A stretch of 64,000 nt of DNA from Krasilnikovozyma curviuscula (taxonomy: Eukaryota; Basidiomycota; Tremellomycetes; Cystofilobasidiales; Mrakiaceae): contig MVAQ01000009.1 of NCBI GenBank assembly GCA_014825775.1, positions 62,001 through 126,000 on the forward strand. The letters run 5' to 3'. The position numbers were made by a program, and so were the translations under genes. The notes under the pieces are model-generated. The model ran no database searches, was not told the origin of the DNA, and saw only the letters and a list, made by a program, of their open reading frames with translations. Shown one piece after another: positions 23,116 through 34,223 of the stretch. How positions within the stretch are numbered: the first letter of the stretch is position 1; each line of letters starts with the position of its first letter.

Positions 23116-24765
23116 TCATCCATCCGGAAGGTGGTACAGATCTAAGTCATCAACTGCAAACCCAAACTCATCGACCACAACTGACCCCCGGCTTCCTTTC
23201 GCGTCGTCCACATCGTCCTCCTCGGCTCGCTGCCGCTTCACGGGTACTGTGCAGACCAACATGGCAGTTAGAAGTCAAGACAAAAATAACCATATGACTG
23301 CACGTACCTGCCAACGGCTCAGACCTCTTCCACCAACATTCTTCTCCCTGTAGCCCTCGCATCCCCGCTTCCGTGACAACGTAGTCAATCGAAGAGACCG
23401 GAGCGCAAGGAGAAAATACCAAGTCCATCTTCCTTATCCTGAGTCTAGACCCCTTCCCATTCTCCGCCGCGTTTTCATCGTCCATGTCCTCTTGTTTTGG
23501 CAAGTGAAGGCCCACTCTTCTGACGCGTCTAGTTCGAGCGATGAGGACCCTTGTGTTGACGCAGTTGGCCCAGACCAGACCAAGGGCAGCCTCCTTTTTC
23601 AGGTCGCCAGCCATTGCCCCCGAGAAAAAAGGCGCTTGCTCCTTGTACACCAGCTCTGGCTTCCCTCGCATCATGGACGAGCCTATGATCAAACCGTCGT
23701 CGAATGAGAAAGACTCAGAGCTGAAGACGTCGCTCACTTGATTGATGACCAGTACAGCGATGTTGTATTTGTTACTAATGGCTCGGAACTTGTCGGCGAG
23801 AGAGGTAATTAAGTTGGATCGCTCGGCAAGGTCACCCAAAGAGTTGGTGTGCGTCGCGCGCAGTAAAGCCGCAAGTGAGTCAAGGACGATGAGTGATATG
23901 GGGAGCAATTTGGGGGTGTGATCTGGGGTTTCTTCGGCTGAAGCAAGGCGGTCGATGAGAGCTGGGAGGATGTAAGAGACGATGTGGTCGACGGCCTCGA
24001 CGTCGGTACAGTAGGTGAAGTGGATGTTGGCTCTGATGGTCTCTGCTGTGGTTCTTCTCACCTCTGTTGAAGTTGATTTTTCTGAGTGTGCTGCTACAAT
24101 TTGTTGACAGAGGCTGTTGACTCGATCGATCGGTAAATTGCCTTCAGAAGATACGTAGGCAACACCGCCTGGGTTGGAATTGATATAGGGTATCTGAGCA
24201 GCGATTGAGGTTTGAAGAGCAAACTGGGTCTTTCCTGCAGCACTGAGAGGTAGTAGAACAACCCACAAGCTGTCAGGTCTAAGCTCCCAGAGGGAATTGA
24301 ACATATCCATAAGACTCACCTCTCTCCGACTACCTCAGTGATCATCTTCTTCCGGATACCTCCTCCTAACAGGTTGTCGATGATCCCATCCCCAAATCTA
24401 ACAACGTCGTCTAGAAATCTGCATCCTTCCTGCTCATCACTCTCCTCGAGGCCCATGTTCACCGGCTCATCCTGGATTGCTGCTGCTACTGCTTCAACGA
24501 GAGTTTCAACATCTGAAAATTGAACAGGTTTGAGGGTGTTCTGTAATTGCTGGATAGGCGGGAGGAGAATCTCTTCAGCTGTCAGCAATCCAGCTTTTCG
24601 ATTCCAGCGAAGGAGGGACGGTCCGTCAGCTCGTTTCCAGCCAGAAGTCTGCCCATAAACTCACCTCTTTTAATAAGAGCATGCTGCTTGTTCGTCAGTC
24701 CTTTCAGAGAAGTAAGAGGGGGGTCGAACATTGCATGGTACTGCCCGCTGAAGAGAGAGGCGGAC
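23116..24765 (-). CDS. RAD57: RAD51 paralogue, Rad57/XRCC3 type (start not resolved)
   Basis: Rad51 paralogues help Rad51 filaments form and persist in homologous recombination. Exons 24765-24665, 24593-24320, 24242-23308 and 23246-23116 join in phase. The helical N-domain reads LTSLKGLTNKQHALIKRAG, then LLTAEEILLPP. The Walker A motif GESAAGKT is created by splicing across the 24319-24243 intron, followed by QFALQTSIAAQIP. The Walker B-type strand is LLPISLIVLDSLAALLRATH; ISNKYNIAVLVINQVSDVF is the conserved core. WANCVNTRVLIARTRR matches the family C-terminal ATPase region, and an acidic tail ends the protein. Problem: no in-frame ATG is found in the first exon, and an upstream candidate exon (24840-24950) also lacks one, so the true start is unknown. 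Rad57 is preferred over XRCC3 only by fungal context. Confidence 0.85.
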
Positions 24766-25093
24766 CTGAAAGATACTACAGTGAAAGTGCTCTCTCACAA
24801 GCCGACGAGTTTCAGACCAGGACCTGTCCCTTACTTTTCTGGAGGATCAAACACAGCACTCGTTCCGAAGCTGATTCCAAGACGACTTTGACGCTGTTGC
24901 GCGTAGGCTTTGTCCTTTCGCAGACGCGACAACTTCACGTCGACCGTGCGTCTGGTCGCAGATAAAATTAAAAAAGTACTTTGCTGGCTCCACCTGGCCA
25001 ATTAAACCAGGAAATAGTGAATTATCCAGTTCTATGAAATTTTATTTACGAACTCGCTGGGCAGCGTTACAACCAGAATAAAGCAGGATGGCT

Positions 25094-27355
25094 TTAAATG
25101 GTGATCTTCTCCTTTTCACCGACTGGAGTACCAGTGTCACCGGTCACGGTTTCAATATCATCCTTAACAGCGTCCAAGTCGTGAGCTTGACGGACTTCAG
25201 AGGTCTCGCTGATGGAGAGGATGGTTGGCTAACGAAAAATGATCAGCGGTGTTTGCCATCAACATCAGCCCACAGCATTGTATGAGAGTGGACTTACAAC
25301 TGCAGCAACCAAAGAGAACATGACAAGAGCCCAGTTGATGATGAGCTGGGTTTTGGCAGGGTAAGCCAAGGCGTTGATTCTGCCAGCACACGCTCCACCA
25401 ACACCGACCATGCACTTGTAGATACCAATGAATCGAGCAGCAGTGTTGGATGAGGTTGAGAGAGCTCCCATACACCAATAACTGAAGCTCTGCCAAACGG
25501 CATCCATGAAGCCGTAGGCAAAGTATAGCCAGAAGCCAGCCATGTAGGTTTTGTTGTCACCGACATCGATCCACTGGGGTCCCTTGTCTGTAGAATAGTT
25601 GTATGTTAGTCCGGACGCAGAATATTCTGGGATTCCGTTGTTTTTAGTCTTACTTTGAGCATCGAACCAAGTCTGCCATTTGAAACCGCATCCCCAAATG
25701 ACGAAGCAGTAAACAAAGCAGAACGCCCACGCGATCCTTGCTCTGTTGCCGATCTGCGTTGGGAGAGTGTCGAGTAAGAATCCAATGAAGATACCTCCAA
25801 ACATTTGAGCACACCAGTAGATGGCCGAGTTGAGTGATCGACCTCTGACGGTGAAGGAGTCGGCATTGACGTTGTTCTGCTGGTAGGAATAGAAGAAGTT
25901 GGCAGAGCTGTAGAAAGATATCAAGTCTTAGAGCCTGGGCGCAAAACGTAAAAGAGGACCAGATAAAGGAGCCTACAAGAACATCGGGATCAAGCACAAA
26001 ACCTTGTAGTCCATGAACAAAAGCATCAAACTCTTCGCTTCAGCGTAAAGAGTACCCTGCTTGGACTTTGGAAGGTGAACGATAGGTGGGTGAGTGCCGT
26101 CAGCACGGAGAACCTGCTCAGGCTTGCAGATGAAGATCATGCAGCTGTGGCGAACGAGCGTCAGTGCAAGAGTAAAAACAAACGCGCGCCGCAAAGAAGA
26201 TTCCTCACAGCCAGCCGACACATTGCACAGCGATATAAGCCGCATAGGTGGAGTCGTTCAAGTTGCCAGCGGTGGAGTTCCAGTTGAGGCCCATGGACAT
26301 GAAACCTCCGACAGATCCACCTAGAGTCGGAGGAGAGGTCAAAACGAGATCCACAGTCGTATTCAGTTGGGTCTGAAGTACCAGAAGAGGCACATACCTA
26401 AGTTGAAGATAACCCAGAAAGTTCCTATAGCACGTCCGATTTGGTTTCTTGGAACGAGCGAGGTCATGATGGCACCCTGCGTTACCGTATCGATCAGATG
26501 ACGTCAACTTTCAGCTTAAACATCATCACATACCTGAGGAATCCAAAGGAACGCACTACCAGCACCTGCAAAATTTATTCACAGCAAGGTTAGTTACGGT
26601 CTGTGCAACGTTGACAAGCGACGGGTGAAAGCGAACCGCTACTGACCGATGATGGCACCTGAAGCGATGACGAACCCTGCGTTTCCAGTGTGGGCGAAAC
26701 ACAGCTGGGCACCACAGTAAAGAGGATAAGTCCAACCACCGATGAGCTGTGATTGAAGAGAAGAGGAGAGAAGACAACATGGTTAGGCTCGCATATCTCA
26801 GACTTGTCGTCCCTTGCACAGGGGAATGTCTAGAAGGCTTACCAAACACCATCGCGCACCAATCAAGTCGAAAAGCGGTGGGACGATGAAGATGTTGAAG
26901 ACGGAGGAGACGGCGGAGAGAGCGACAGAAGCGTTGGCAGAAACAGTAGACGTGACTTGTCCTCCTCCTCCAACCTGCAGTGAATATATATTCCATTAGA
27001 TACACTTGTGTGTGAGAAGTAGCAGCAGAGCAACTTACACCTGAGAGAGCGTTGAACATGCTGCGAAAACAAAGCGCGGACAGATCCAAAATACAAATAA
27101 ACGCCTTAGCAGACGGATCTCAAACCACAACCTTAGCTTTTACTCACCCAGGACAACAGAAACATATGAAAGAGATGATCAAGACTTGCGTCCAGTCTCT
27201 CACTGCAACAACAAACACAAACCGAAAAATGGCCGGACAAATCTCAGATAAACACCGACAGTCAAGATCATTTTTCACTCACCCCAAATGTTATAGAGAG
27301 TAGAGTGAGGAGCATCATCCCCAACGGAGTGATGGACTTTAGCAGCAGCAGTCAT
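25094..27355 (-). CDS. UNC93-like major-facilitator membrane transporter (fungal DUF895 group)
   Basis: Multiple exons give a 12-helix-style protein starting MTAAAKVHHSVGDDAPHS at 27355. Recognisable parts include MFNALSGVGGGGQ, IVPPLFDLIGARWCLLIGG, YPLYCGAQLCFAHTGNAGF, GAIIGAGSAFLWIPQGAIM, NQIGRAIGTFWVIFNLGGSV, ADSFTVRGRSLNSAIYW and WLYFAYGFMDAVWQSFSYW. These match the fungal UNC93-like group; substrates of this group are poorly defined. The last exon encodes a hydrophilic cytosolic tail ending VGEKEKITI at 25094. The gene has a strong TATA-like element 60 bases upstream of its ATG and is divergent from the fucosidase gene. Transport activity is family inference. Confidence 0.87.
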
Positions 27356-27414
27356 GGTGGATGGGGGGTGGTTGGTGGAAGGCGAAAGCTGAACGTCGCT
27401 CTTGCCAGGCCGCC

Positions 27415-27427
27415 TTTATATATAAGG
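27415..27427 (-). promoter_or_regulatory. TATA-like element of the UNC93-like gene
   Basis: TTTATATATAAGG, a near-palindromic TATA sequence, lies 60 bases upstream of the minus-strand ATG at 27355 and 327 bases from the plus-strand fucosidase ATG. Spacing favours use by the transporter gene. Confidence 0.55.
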
Positions 27428-27753
27428 CAAGGGCACCTGTTCCTTATCACGTACCTAAACGCACCACCGCCTGAAGAGGCAGAAAAGCCGGCTCATCTGT
27501 CCACCACGAGGGGAAGGACAAAAAAGATGAGCGATGACCCGCTAGTGCATGCACCGCAGTTTATTTTGATACGCTCCCTGGCTGCCCGGTTTTTTTTTTC
27601 AGTTTGCAGTTAGAGCGAGCTTGGGCAAGCTGGCGAAACCTGGCAGGTATTCCCGACTGAGGAAAAAGAGGGAGATAGAGATCTCTACCAGCCAGGGAGA
27701 AGCAAAGCAAAGCAAACGTATATTGACAGCGCCAAAGGACTTCGCTGGTAAGG

Positions 27754-30700
27754 ATGCTGGGGCCGCCGACATCTGTCATTATATTTGCTGCCGTCGTCCA
27801 AGCATGGACTGCTACTGGGTTCAACCTACCTAGGACGAGCTTGCTGGGCTTCCAATCAATCCCAGTAGATCTCAAGCCTTACTACAACAATGCTGGCACA
27901 AGAGAAACGGAGCGTCATCTCTCGTCGACCTCAAAATCGAATGACGTCGCAGAAGGCTTCGACGGACGAGGGCGATTCTATCCCTCGTCGCTGATGCCGA
28001 AGGGCACCTGTTCGCTGGACGGTGTATCTGTGAGCTGTTTCCAGATGTTTCTGTGTATATTCATCTCATGGTGCTGACTCCTTACCTGTGTTTTTATTAC
28101 ATTTAGTTCGAATTCCCAGTCGAATACGTCGAGGAAAAACCTGACAACGTTAAAGCCGAATCACAGATTATTCCTTTGCCTCAACACCTCACCAAGGAAC
28201 TTCATTTCCTCGTCGCAGGTGAAGGCGACGATGGTCAAAGTAGTGAAAGGATCGAGGTCAGGTTTGAGGATGGTCGAGCAGTAGAATGCCAAAGTATGTC
28301 GATTCAATCTGTAACTTAGATACTCGTACCTCTACTAAACATTTTAACTTTTCATTTTCGCGTCCTCTATAGTTGATGTGAAGCCCTTCTACTCGTCTCA
28401 CTGGACCAACTCAGCGCCGATCATGTTACCTTACCACCTCTCGCGATCACAACAATCTATCGACCTCGGCTCGCCGGTACTGGACTGGAATTCAACCCAC
28501 ATCCACCACATTATCCTTCCACTGGCCACTATCAACTCCCCAGTCATCTCGGTCCAGCTTCCACCGCCCTCGACGCCGAACGGGCTGCACATCTGGGCTA
28601 TGTCGTCGGTGCCTTACTTGCTTCCAGAAGACTTGATAGACGTAGATAGGATTGAAGGTAAAGGTGTGAAAGTCACCAAAATGCGAGGAACGCTCCAATG
28701 GGAAGAAGTCTCTTCGTCGACTCTCTCCTCATACGAGGACTTTGCAGCAGTTTCCCAAACAACATTCACCACCGGCCTAAACTCGACATTGAAGGCGCAA
28801 GTCGTCCAGGTCACACTTTCCTCATTCTTTCCTCTTGCGTTGCCTCCGCTGGACTCGACTGACTCGCGCTGGCTGTCAAGACCATATGAAGTCACTCTGC
28901 GCGGGGCGACTGTTCTCAAGCCTGGGCGGATCGAGCGGTTGATGCCGGGAGACGAAACCACTGTCTCTCTCTTGGTGCTGGGTGAATCGGGCCGGATCAG
29001 CGTGGACGTAATCGTTTCCGACGGGCAAGCTGGTGGGTGGATCGAAGAAGGCTGGGAAGTCGATCTCGTGGATTTTAACGATCACGACGGTGTTATTGAG
29101 GGACACGAAGTAAGTGATTGGTTTGATGGGGCCAAATTTGGAATCTTCATCCACTGGGGTCAGTCTTCTGTCTTCTCCACGGTCGTCATTGTTTACTGAA
29201 CAGATTGGTTTTGGTTCGCGACAGGTATCTTCTCAGTTCCTGCTTGGACAGATATCGGACGGTATGCAGAGTGGTATCAGTACTGGATGCATAATCTGGC
29301 ACTGCACCACGCTGGACTCGTCGCCGGTGTTCATGGAGCTGAGTCGGATGCAACTATGAAGTACCATCTTGAAACCTACGGAGCAGTGAGTGGTACCTTC
29401 CTTCACATTCGCTACCGTCTATAACTGAATATATTTTCCAACTATTTGGTAGAACTTCTTGTACGACGATTTCATTCCAATGTTTACAGGCGCTAAGTTC
29501 AACGCATCAGAATGGACTGCTGTGATCGAAGACGTGAGTCAGCTTCATGAGACAGATATACATTCTCATGTAGCCTAATATGACTTTGAACTTTTACTAG
29601 TCTGGAGCCAAGTACTTTGTCATCACAACCAAGCATCACGATGGTTATGCAATCTTCGATGCTAAGGCGACGTCCAACAGATCGAGTGTAAGCTTGGAAC
29701 CTCATAGAGATTTCCTCGGGGAGCTCATGAAGAGTGCCGAGGAAGAGCACCCTTCCCTTAAAAAGGGCACTTACTTTTCAATGCCTGAGGTAGGTACCCC
29801 GACTTTTATGCCTACCTGTCTAATAAATTCAAGGCCATTCACCTCTGTTTTTGTTTTTCCTTTTCTTTCAGTGGTATAATCCAGACTACGGCAAATATGG
29901 CTGGGGAGATTGGACGGGAATCCCACCTACTAACCCATACAACGAGTCCTACATCGAGCCATACGCCGGTCACATTCCAGTGGACGACTTCATCGCCGAC
30001 GTCCAGCTGGAGCAGATGAAGATCTTGACCCAGGACTACAAGACTGATATCATGTGGTGTGATATTGGAGGAGCAAACGCTACTCATGAACTAATGAAGG
30101 AGTGGTCCGAGACGAGTCGACGAGAGGGACGGAAGGTTGTCATCAACAATCGTTGTGGTCTGAAAGAAGGCGGTGATTTTGAAACGCCTGAACTGGCGAG
30201 ATATGCCACTGTTCAAAGGAGAAAATGGGAGAGCTGCGAAGGAATTGATCCTCATTCGTTTGGATATCAACAGAGAACCAACGATGAAGAGTATCGATCT
30301 GCCACGGAGATTATTAGTCGCATCGTCGATATATCTTCCAAGAATGGAAACTATCTTCTGAACATCGGTCCTGATGGAGAAGGGAAGATTATAGATGCAA
30401 TGAAGGAGCGGTTATTGGAAGTCGGGGTGTGGTTGAAATCAAACGGTCGGTGCATATACAACACGGTACAACCCCCCTCTGTCTTCTATACAACCCGAGT
30501 CATCTCTTACTAAATTGCACATACTTCCTTACCCCAGGTACCATTCAACGTTCTTCCAGAGTTTTCGTCAGAAGGAGTCGACCTCAGATTCACTCGCACG
30601 GCTTCTTCTTTCTGTATCATCTCTCTTCTTCCTCCTCAAGGTACCACCTTTAGATTTCCTCAAACCTCCCTTCCTCTCCTGCCCGGTGATTCAATGAAGT

Positions 30701-30828
30701 TCTTGTCATCTAAGAGCGAAAACCAACTCGTTGACTGGAGGTGGAACGAGTCAGGAATGTTGGAGATTGAGGCTGGAGACGACGCGTTGTTAGAGAAGCA
30801 CGCCTGGGTTTTTGAGATCCAATTCTGA
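27754..30828 (+). CDS. Secreted alpha-L-fucosidase, glycoside hydrolase family 29
   Basis: GH29 enzymes release alpha-linked L-fucose from glycans by a retaining mechanism. Eight exons (27754-28029, 28107-28293, 28373-29158, 29225-29385, 29453-29533, 29601-29789, 29872-30465, 30538-30828) join in phase. A signal peptide (MLGPPTSVIIFAAVVQAWTA) begins a roughly 400-residue N-terminal beta-rich region. The catalytic barrel starts at GHEVSDWFDGAKFGIFIHWG and includes SVPAWTDIGRYAEWYQYWM, FVITTKHHDGYAIFDAKATS, WYNPDYGKYGWGDW and TDIMWCDIGGANA, where the Asp is the expected nucleophile. NGNYLLNIGPDGEG and WLKSNGRCIYNT close the barrel; a beta-type C-terminal domain follows. The long N-terminal domain is larger than in bacterial or animal enzymes. 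Secretion is inferred from the signal peptide. Confidence 0.93.
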
Positions 30829-30974
30829 ATTGCCGCCAACCATTATGTAGTCTAAAATGTAGCCATATGTTAAGCGTATCACAGGGTTTTGTCTTGCAAG
30901 CAGCTACCCGATCAAGCCAAATTAACCAGTCTATCACTAGTACATCTCTATCAAACCCTCCAAAATGCATCAAC

Positions 30975-32785
30975 TTAAGCCTGTGGTTCTAACTTCAGGC
31001 TATCTAATGACTCAGCCAGCTCTGCCTGTGGCTCGCTGGAAGCAGCAGCGGCAGCCGCTGCCTGGGCTGCGAGAAGCTTTGGGTTTCGTGAAGGGTCACC
31101 GCCTTTGTTTGCCTAAACAGACATCGATCGAAAAAGGGCCATGTATTAGTCACCCACCCCACCCGCCTCGCTTGTTTGAGGCGAACAGAAGCAGTCGCAC
31201 GTACCTTGACCTTCTTCACTGCTACTGGAACGTCAACAGGGTAACCCTTGGCGTTAGAGTCCTTGAAGTCCTCGCTACCTTCGTATTCAGCCCTGATTGG
31301 ATCCAAAAGGATGTTGATGATATCAACCATACCTTTCTTCAAGTCACCAGGGTGAATCTTTTTCTCCGCAAAGTCTTTCTCAATTGGGTCGTAGGCGGAG
31401 AAGTGCATAGCTCCGCCGTATTCCTCAGGTCGAGCGATAGAGATGATGGTTCCAGCTGGTGCATCAGCTGCGGCGAAGGGTGTTGAGCCTGAGGTTGACA
31501 CTTTGAGCTGGGAGATTGGGACAGCGACCGACTTGAAGAATGCCAAAACTCCGTTCTCCTCAATGTTGCCCTCTTCACAGAAAGCGCTAGCTACCTTCTT
31601 CTTGACGACGGCGGGAGAGTCCAGGAAGTCAATTTTGGAGTTGGGATCTGACGACGACATTTTACCGCCTCGTTGCAGCCCAGGAACCATTGGATTCATC
31701 AAGTGAGAACGCTTGGTATAACCGAGTTTGGGAAGGAATTCTTCAGCAAAGATGAAAATTTTGCGCTATAGTGAAGTGCTCGTCAGTTAAGCGATACGTG
31801 TTGATAAAAGAATGGCTGCGACTGCGAACCTGGTCGGCACCACCTACAAAAACAGAAGTTCAGAAGTTGGATCAGCATGCAGATCACAAGCGCATCAGAA
31901 TGGAATTAGGAGTTACCAAACTGGAAGTCGACGTCCAAGTACTGCTCATCGAGAGCTTGGAGAGAGGGGTACAAGAGGTTGGACAATGGAGCAGTAGCAC
32001 TCTGTTTCACGACTTCGGAACCGGCTCTCTTGGCATCATGGTCGGTGGTGATAGCTGACATTCTGTAAACATCCATAGTGTAATCTGGCTTCAATTGGTA
32101 AGACCTGTTAGAGAGAAGCGGGATTGAAAGGTTAGTTTCGTTCGCAGGTAAAATCGCGAAAGGTTAACGTTCGTTCCGGTGATAAACTCGAGCTTATCCG
32201 TTGGGACACCAATTGACTTGAAAACAGCCATAATAACATTCCTGTAGTATCTGACTCGGTGGGCAATAAGTTCCAATGGCGATTTGGCAGCATCCAGGAA
32301 AGCGTGAAGATCTGGAGCCGACTCGCAACATCAGTGCTTTATCTTTGTCTCTGGGAGAAAGTTGTCTTACCAGCGAAGAGGACCTTGACCTAATTGACAG
32401 AAACGAAGAGTCAGTATCTGCAAGGCGATATCGTTACGGCAAGAGTTGTTTTATTAACTCACATGCACACCAGCTTGCAAGAAATCCGCGATTTTGCTCA
32501 GTGGGACTAAGTATCCGACGTGAGCTATAGTTCAGAGCGCTGTTAGTCTAACAATCCCGAGCTGGGTTTTGTAAGAGGTTAACTCACGTCTACCTGTAGT
32601 AGCGGAGCCTATAGTGAAACATAGCTCGTCAGAACAATGGCTCCAGAAACGGCGAGAACAAATGACTTACCCCAGTAAGCCTTTACAGTCTCCCCAGCTT
32701 CGAACTTCTTCAGGATAGCATCCCCGCCAAGAACCTCCTGAAGATTTCTGGTAATCAAGTCGTACTTTTCCTGAGCAGTAGACAT
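30975..32785 (-). CDS. TYS1: Tyrosyl-tRNA synthetase, cytosolic
   Basis: A class I synthetase that charges tRNA-Tyr. From the ATG at 32785: [20 protein letters not shown], a signature-motif region with small exons around [55 protein letters not shown], the Tyr-binding helix region [12 protein letters not shown], then [34 protein letters not shown] and the KMSSSD signature. The remainder ([60 protein letters not shown]) follows the eukaryotic cytosolic enzyme. The C-terminal exon is an Ala-rich extension ending KLEPQA, without an EMAPII-like domain, as in yeast Tys1. Roughly eight exons. Divergent from the SRR1-domain gene. Confidence 0.95.
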
Positions 32786-33045
32786 CGTTTCTAATCGCCG
32801 TCGTGAGGTACCAGCAAGACAAGCAGCGAATGAGCTTAAATCCAGGATAAAACTTCAAGTCTAAGAATAAGATTCTTCTTATTACCTTTGGGTGAAATAG
32901 AAACCGAAGAAGTGCGTTGCGTTTGAGAGTGGCAGACAAGTCTGCTCGCCGATTTTTTCTTCAGCTTTCAGGTTGACTCGGACAGCCACAACCTGATTTT
33001 CACCTGGGACATTCGCACCAAGCTCCGAACTCACAGGAGTTTCGA

Positions 33046-34149
33046 ATGCAGGAGAAGGAAGACTCGGATGGCTTCACAAAGATAAAATACAAGACAAGGC
33101 AATCCACTCCTGGTAGCAGACCCAAGAAAAATCGTAAAGCAAAGAGTGGTGTTCTAACTACAAATGAGGTGCTCTCTGAGGAGGCGAAGTTGGAAGAGCT
33201 GGCTAAATTGATGGAAAGCCGGAGGAAGACTTTGGAAGAGAGCGATTGGTTCAAAAAATGGCAGGGTTAGTGTCAGTTTCACCTCACTGACCATGTGTGT
33301 GCAGCCCACTAATGAGACCCTTTACTTTACAGAGTCACTGGATCAGTTTGAAGCAAGCAATCAGAGGCCAAAGAATCTTCCAAGTCGGATACTCTGTCTG
33401 GGCTTGGGTTCTATCGAGACATCCAGGATTGCGCAGTTTCAACTCGTGTTGCTACTCCTCTTGATTGAGCGCTACAAAGTAAATAGCTGCACGTTTTTTA
33501 CAGTGGATTTCGCTTACAAACGACGTTCTTTCGCTAGGTCAAGGTCACAGAAACGTACGATCCAATGACCACGACTCTAGACAGAGCCTATTTAGAGTCG
33601 ATATCCATCACGGTCATGTCTGAAAACACAGTCAGTACAGCTAGGCTCTCATTCGCCATGGAATATATGTGTTAACAATGCGTTCGATATACAGCATGCA
33701 ATGCACCCTATCGAGCAGGATGATTCTCCGACGTATTTCCTCTACCTCCCTCACTTTCCAAGGTCACTGTACCAAAATATTCTGCAATCAAATTGGTCAA
33801 CTGCACGGCTACCACGCTGTGTATTTGTTGCTAATGAGTTCTCAGGCTACCTGCTACGGTACGTCCGATCAACCGTTCTCCCTCATAACCAGTTTCACTA
33901 AGTCACTCATCCTCGTTCACGTTGCGCAGAGAGCCAAAGCGAAAACTTGAAGCAGAAGTCCCTTGCATACCTTTGATTGTGCCCCACCTAGAAATAATCA
34001 ATCTTCCGAGCGGGTTTGAGAAGGATGATGTTTTCAATGATATGGCTATTCAGTGGGTTCCTCAAGAGATCGTTAATACTAAGATGAAGGAGGCGTTGGA
34101 CTCTGTCCCACAGCCTGTGGTTGATGCTGTAGATGGCGATGTAGTGTAG
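33046..34149 (+). CDS. SRR1-domain protein (plant SRR1 / yeast Ber1 relative)
   Basis: Five exons: 33046-33265, 33333-33478, 33538-33630, 33695-33858, 33930-34149. A Lys-rich N-terminus with a helical stretch (LEELAKLMESRRKTLEESDW) precedes the SRR1 core: RILCLGLGSIETSRIAQFQL, VTETYDPMTT, YFLYLPHFPRSLYQNILQSN and RCVFVANEFSGYLL, ending FNDMAIQWVPQE. These steps match the SRR1 family, named for reduced red-light sensitivity in plants; the yeast relative Ber1 affects microtubule stability. The biochemical role is unknown. Gene order: divergent from TYS1 and convergent with GID5, with only about 75 bases between stops. Confidence 0.83.
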
Positions 34150-34223
34150 ATCTTGCGTATGAGTTTGTTGTAAGTTATATGGTGCTTTACAACTTATGCA
34201 TTGAACAACAATATTAAGAAAAA

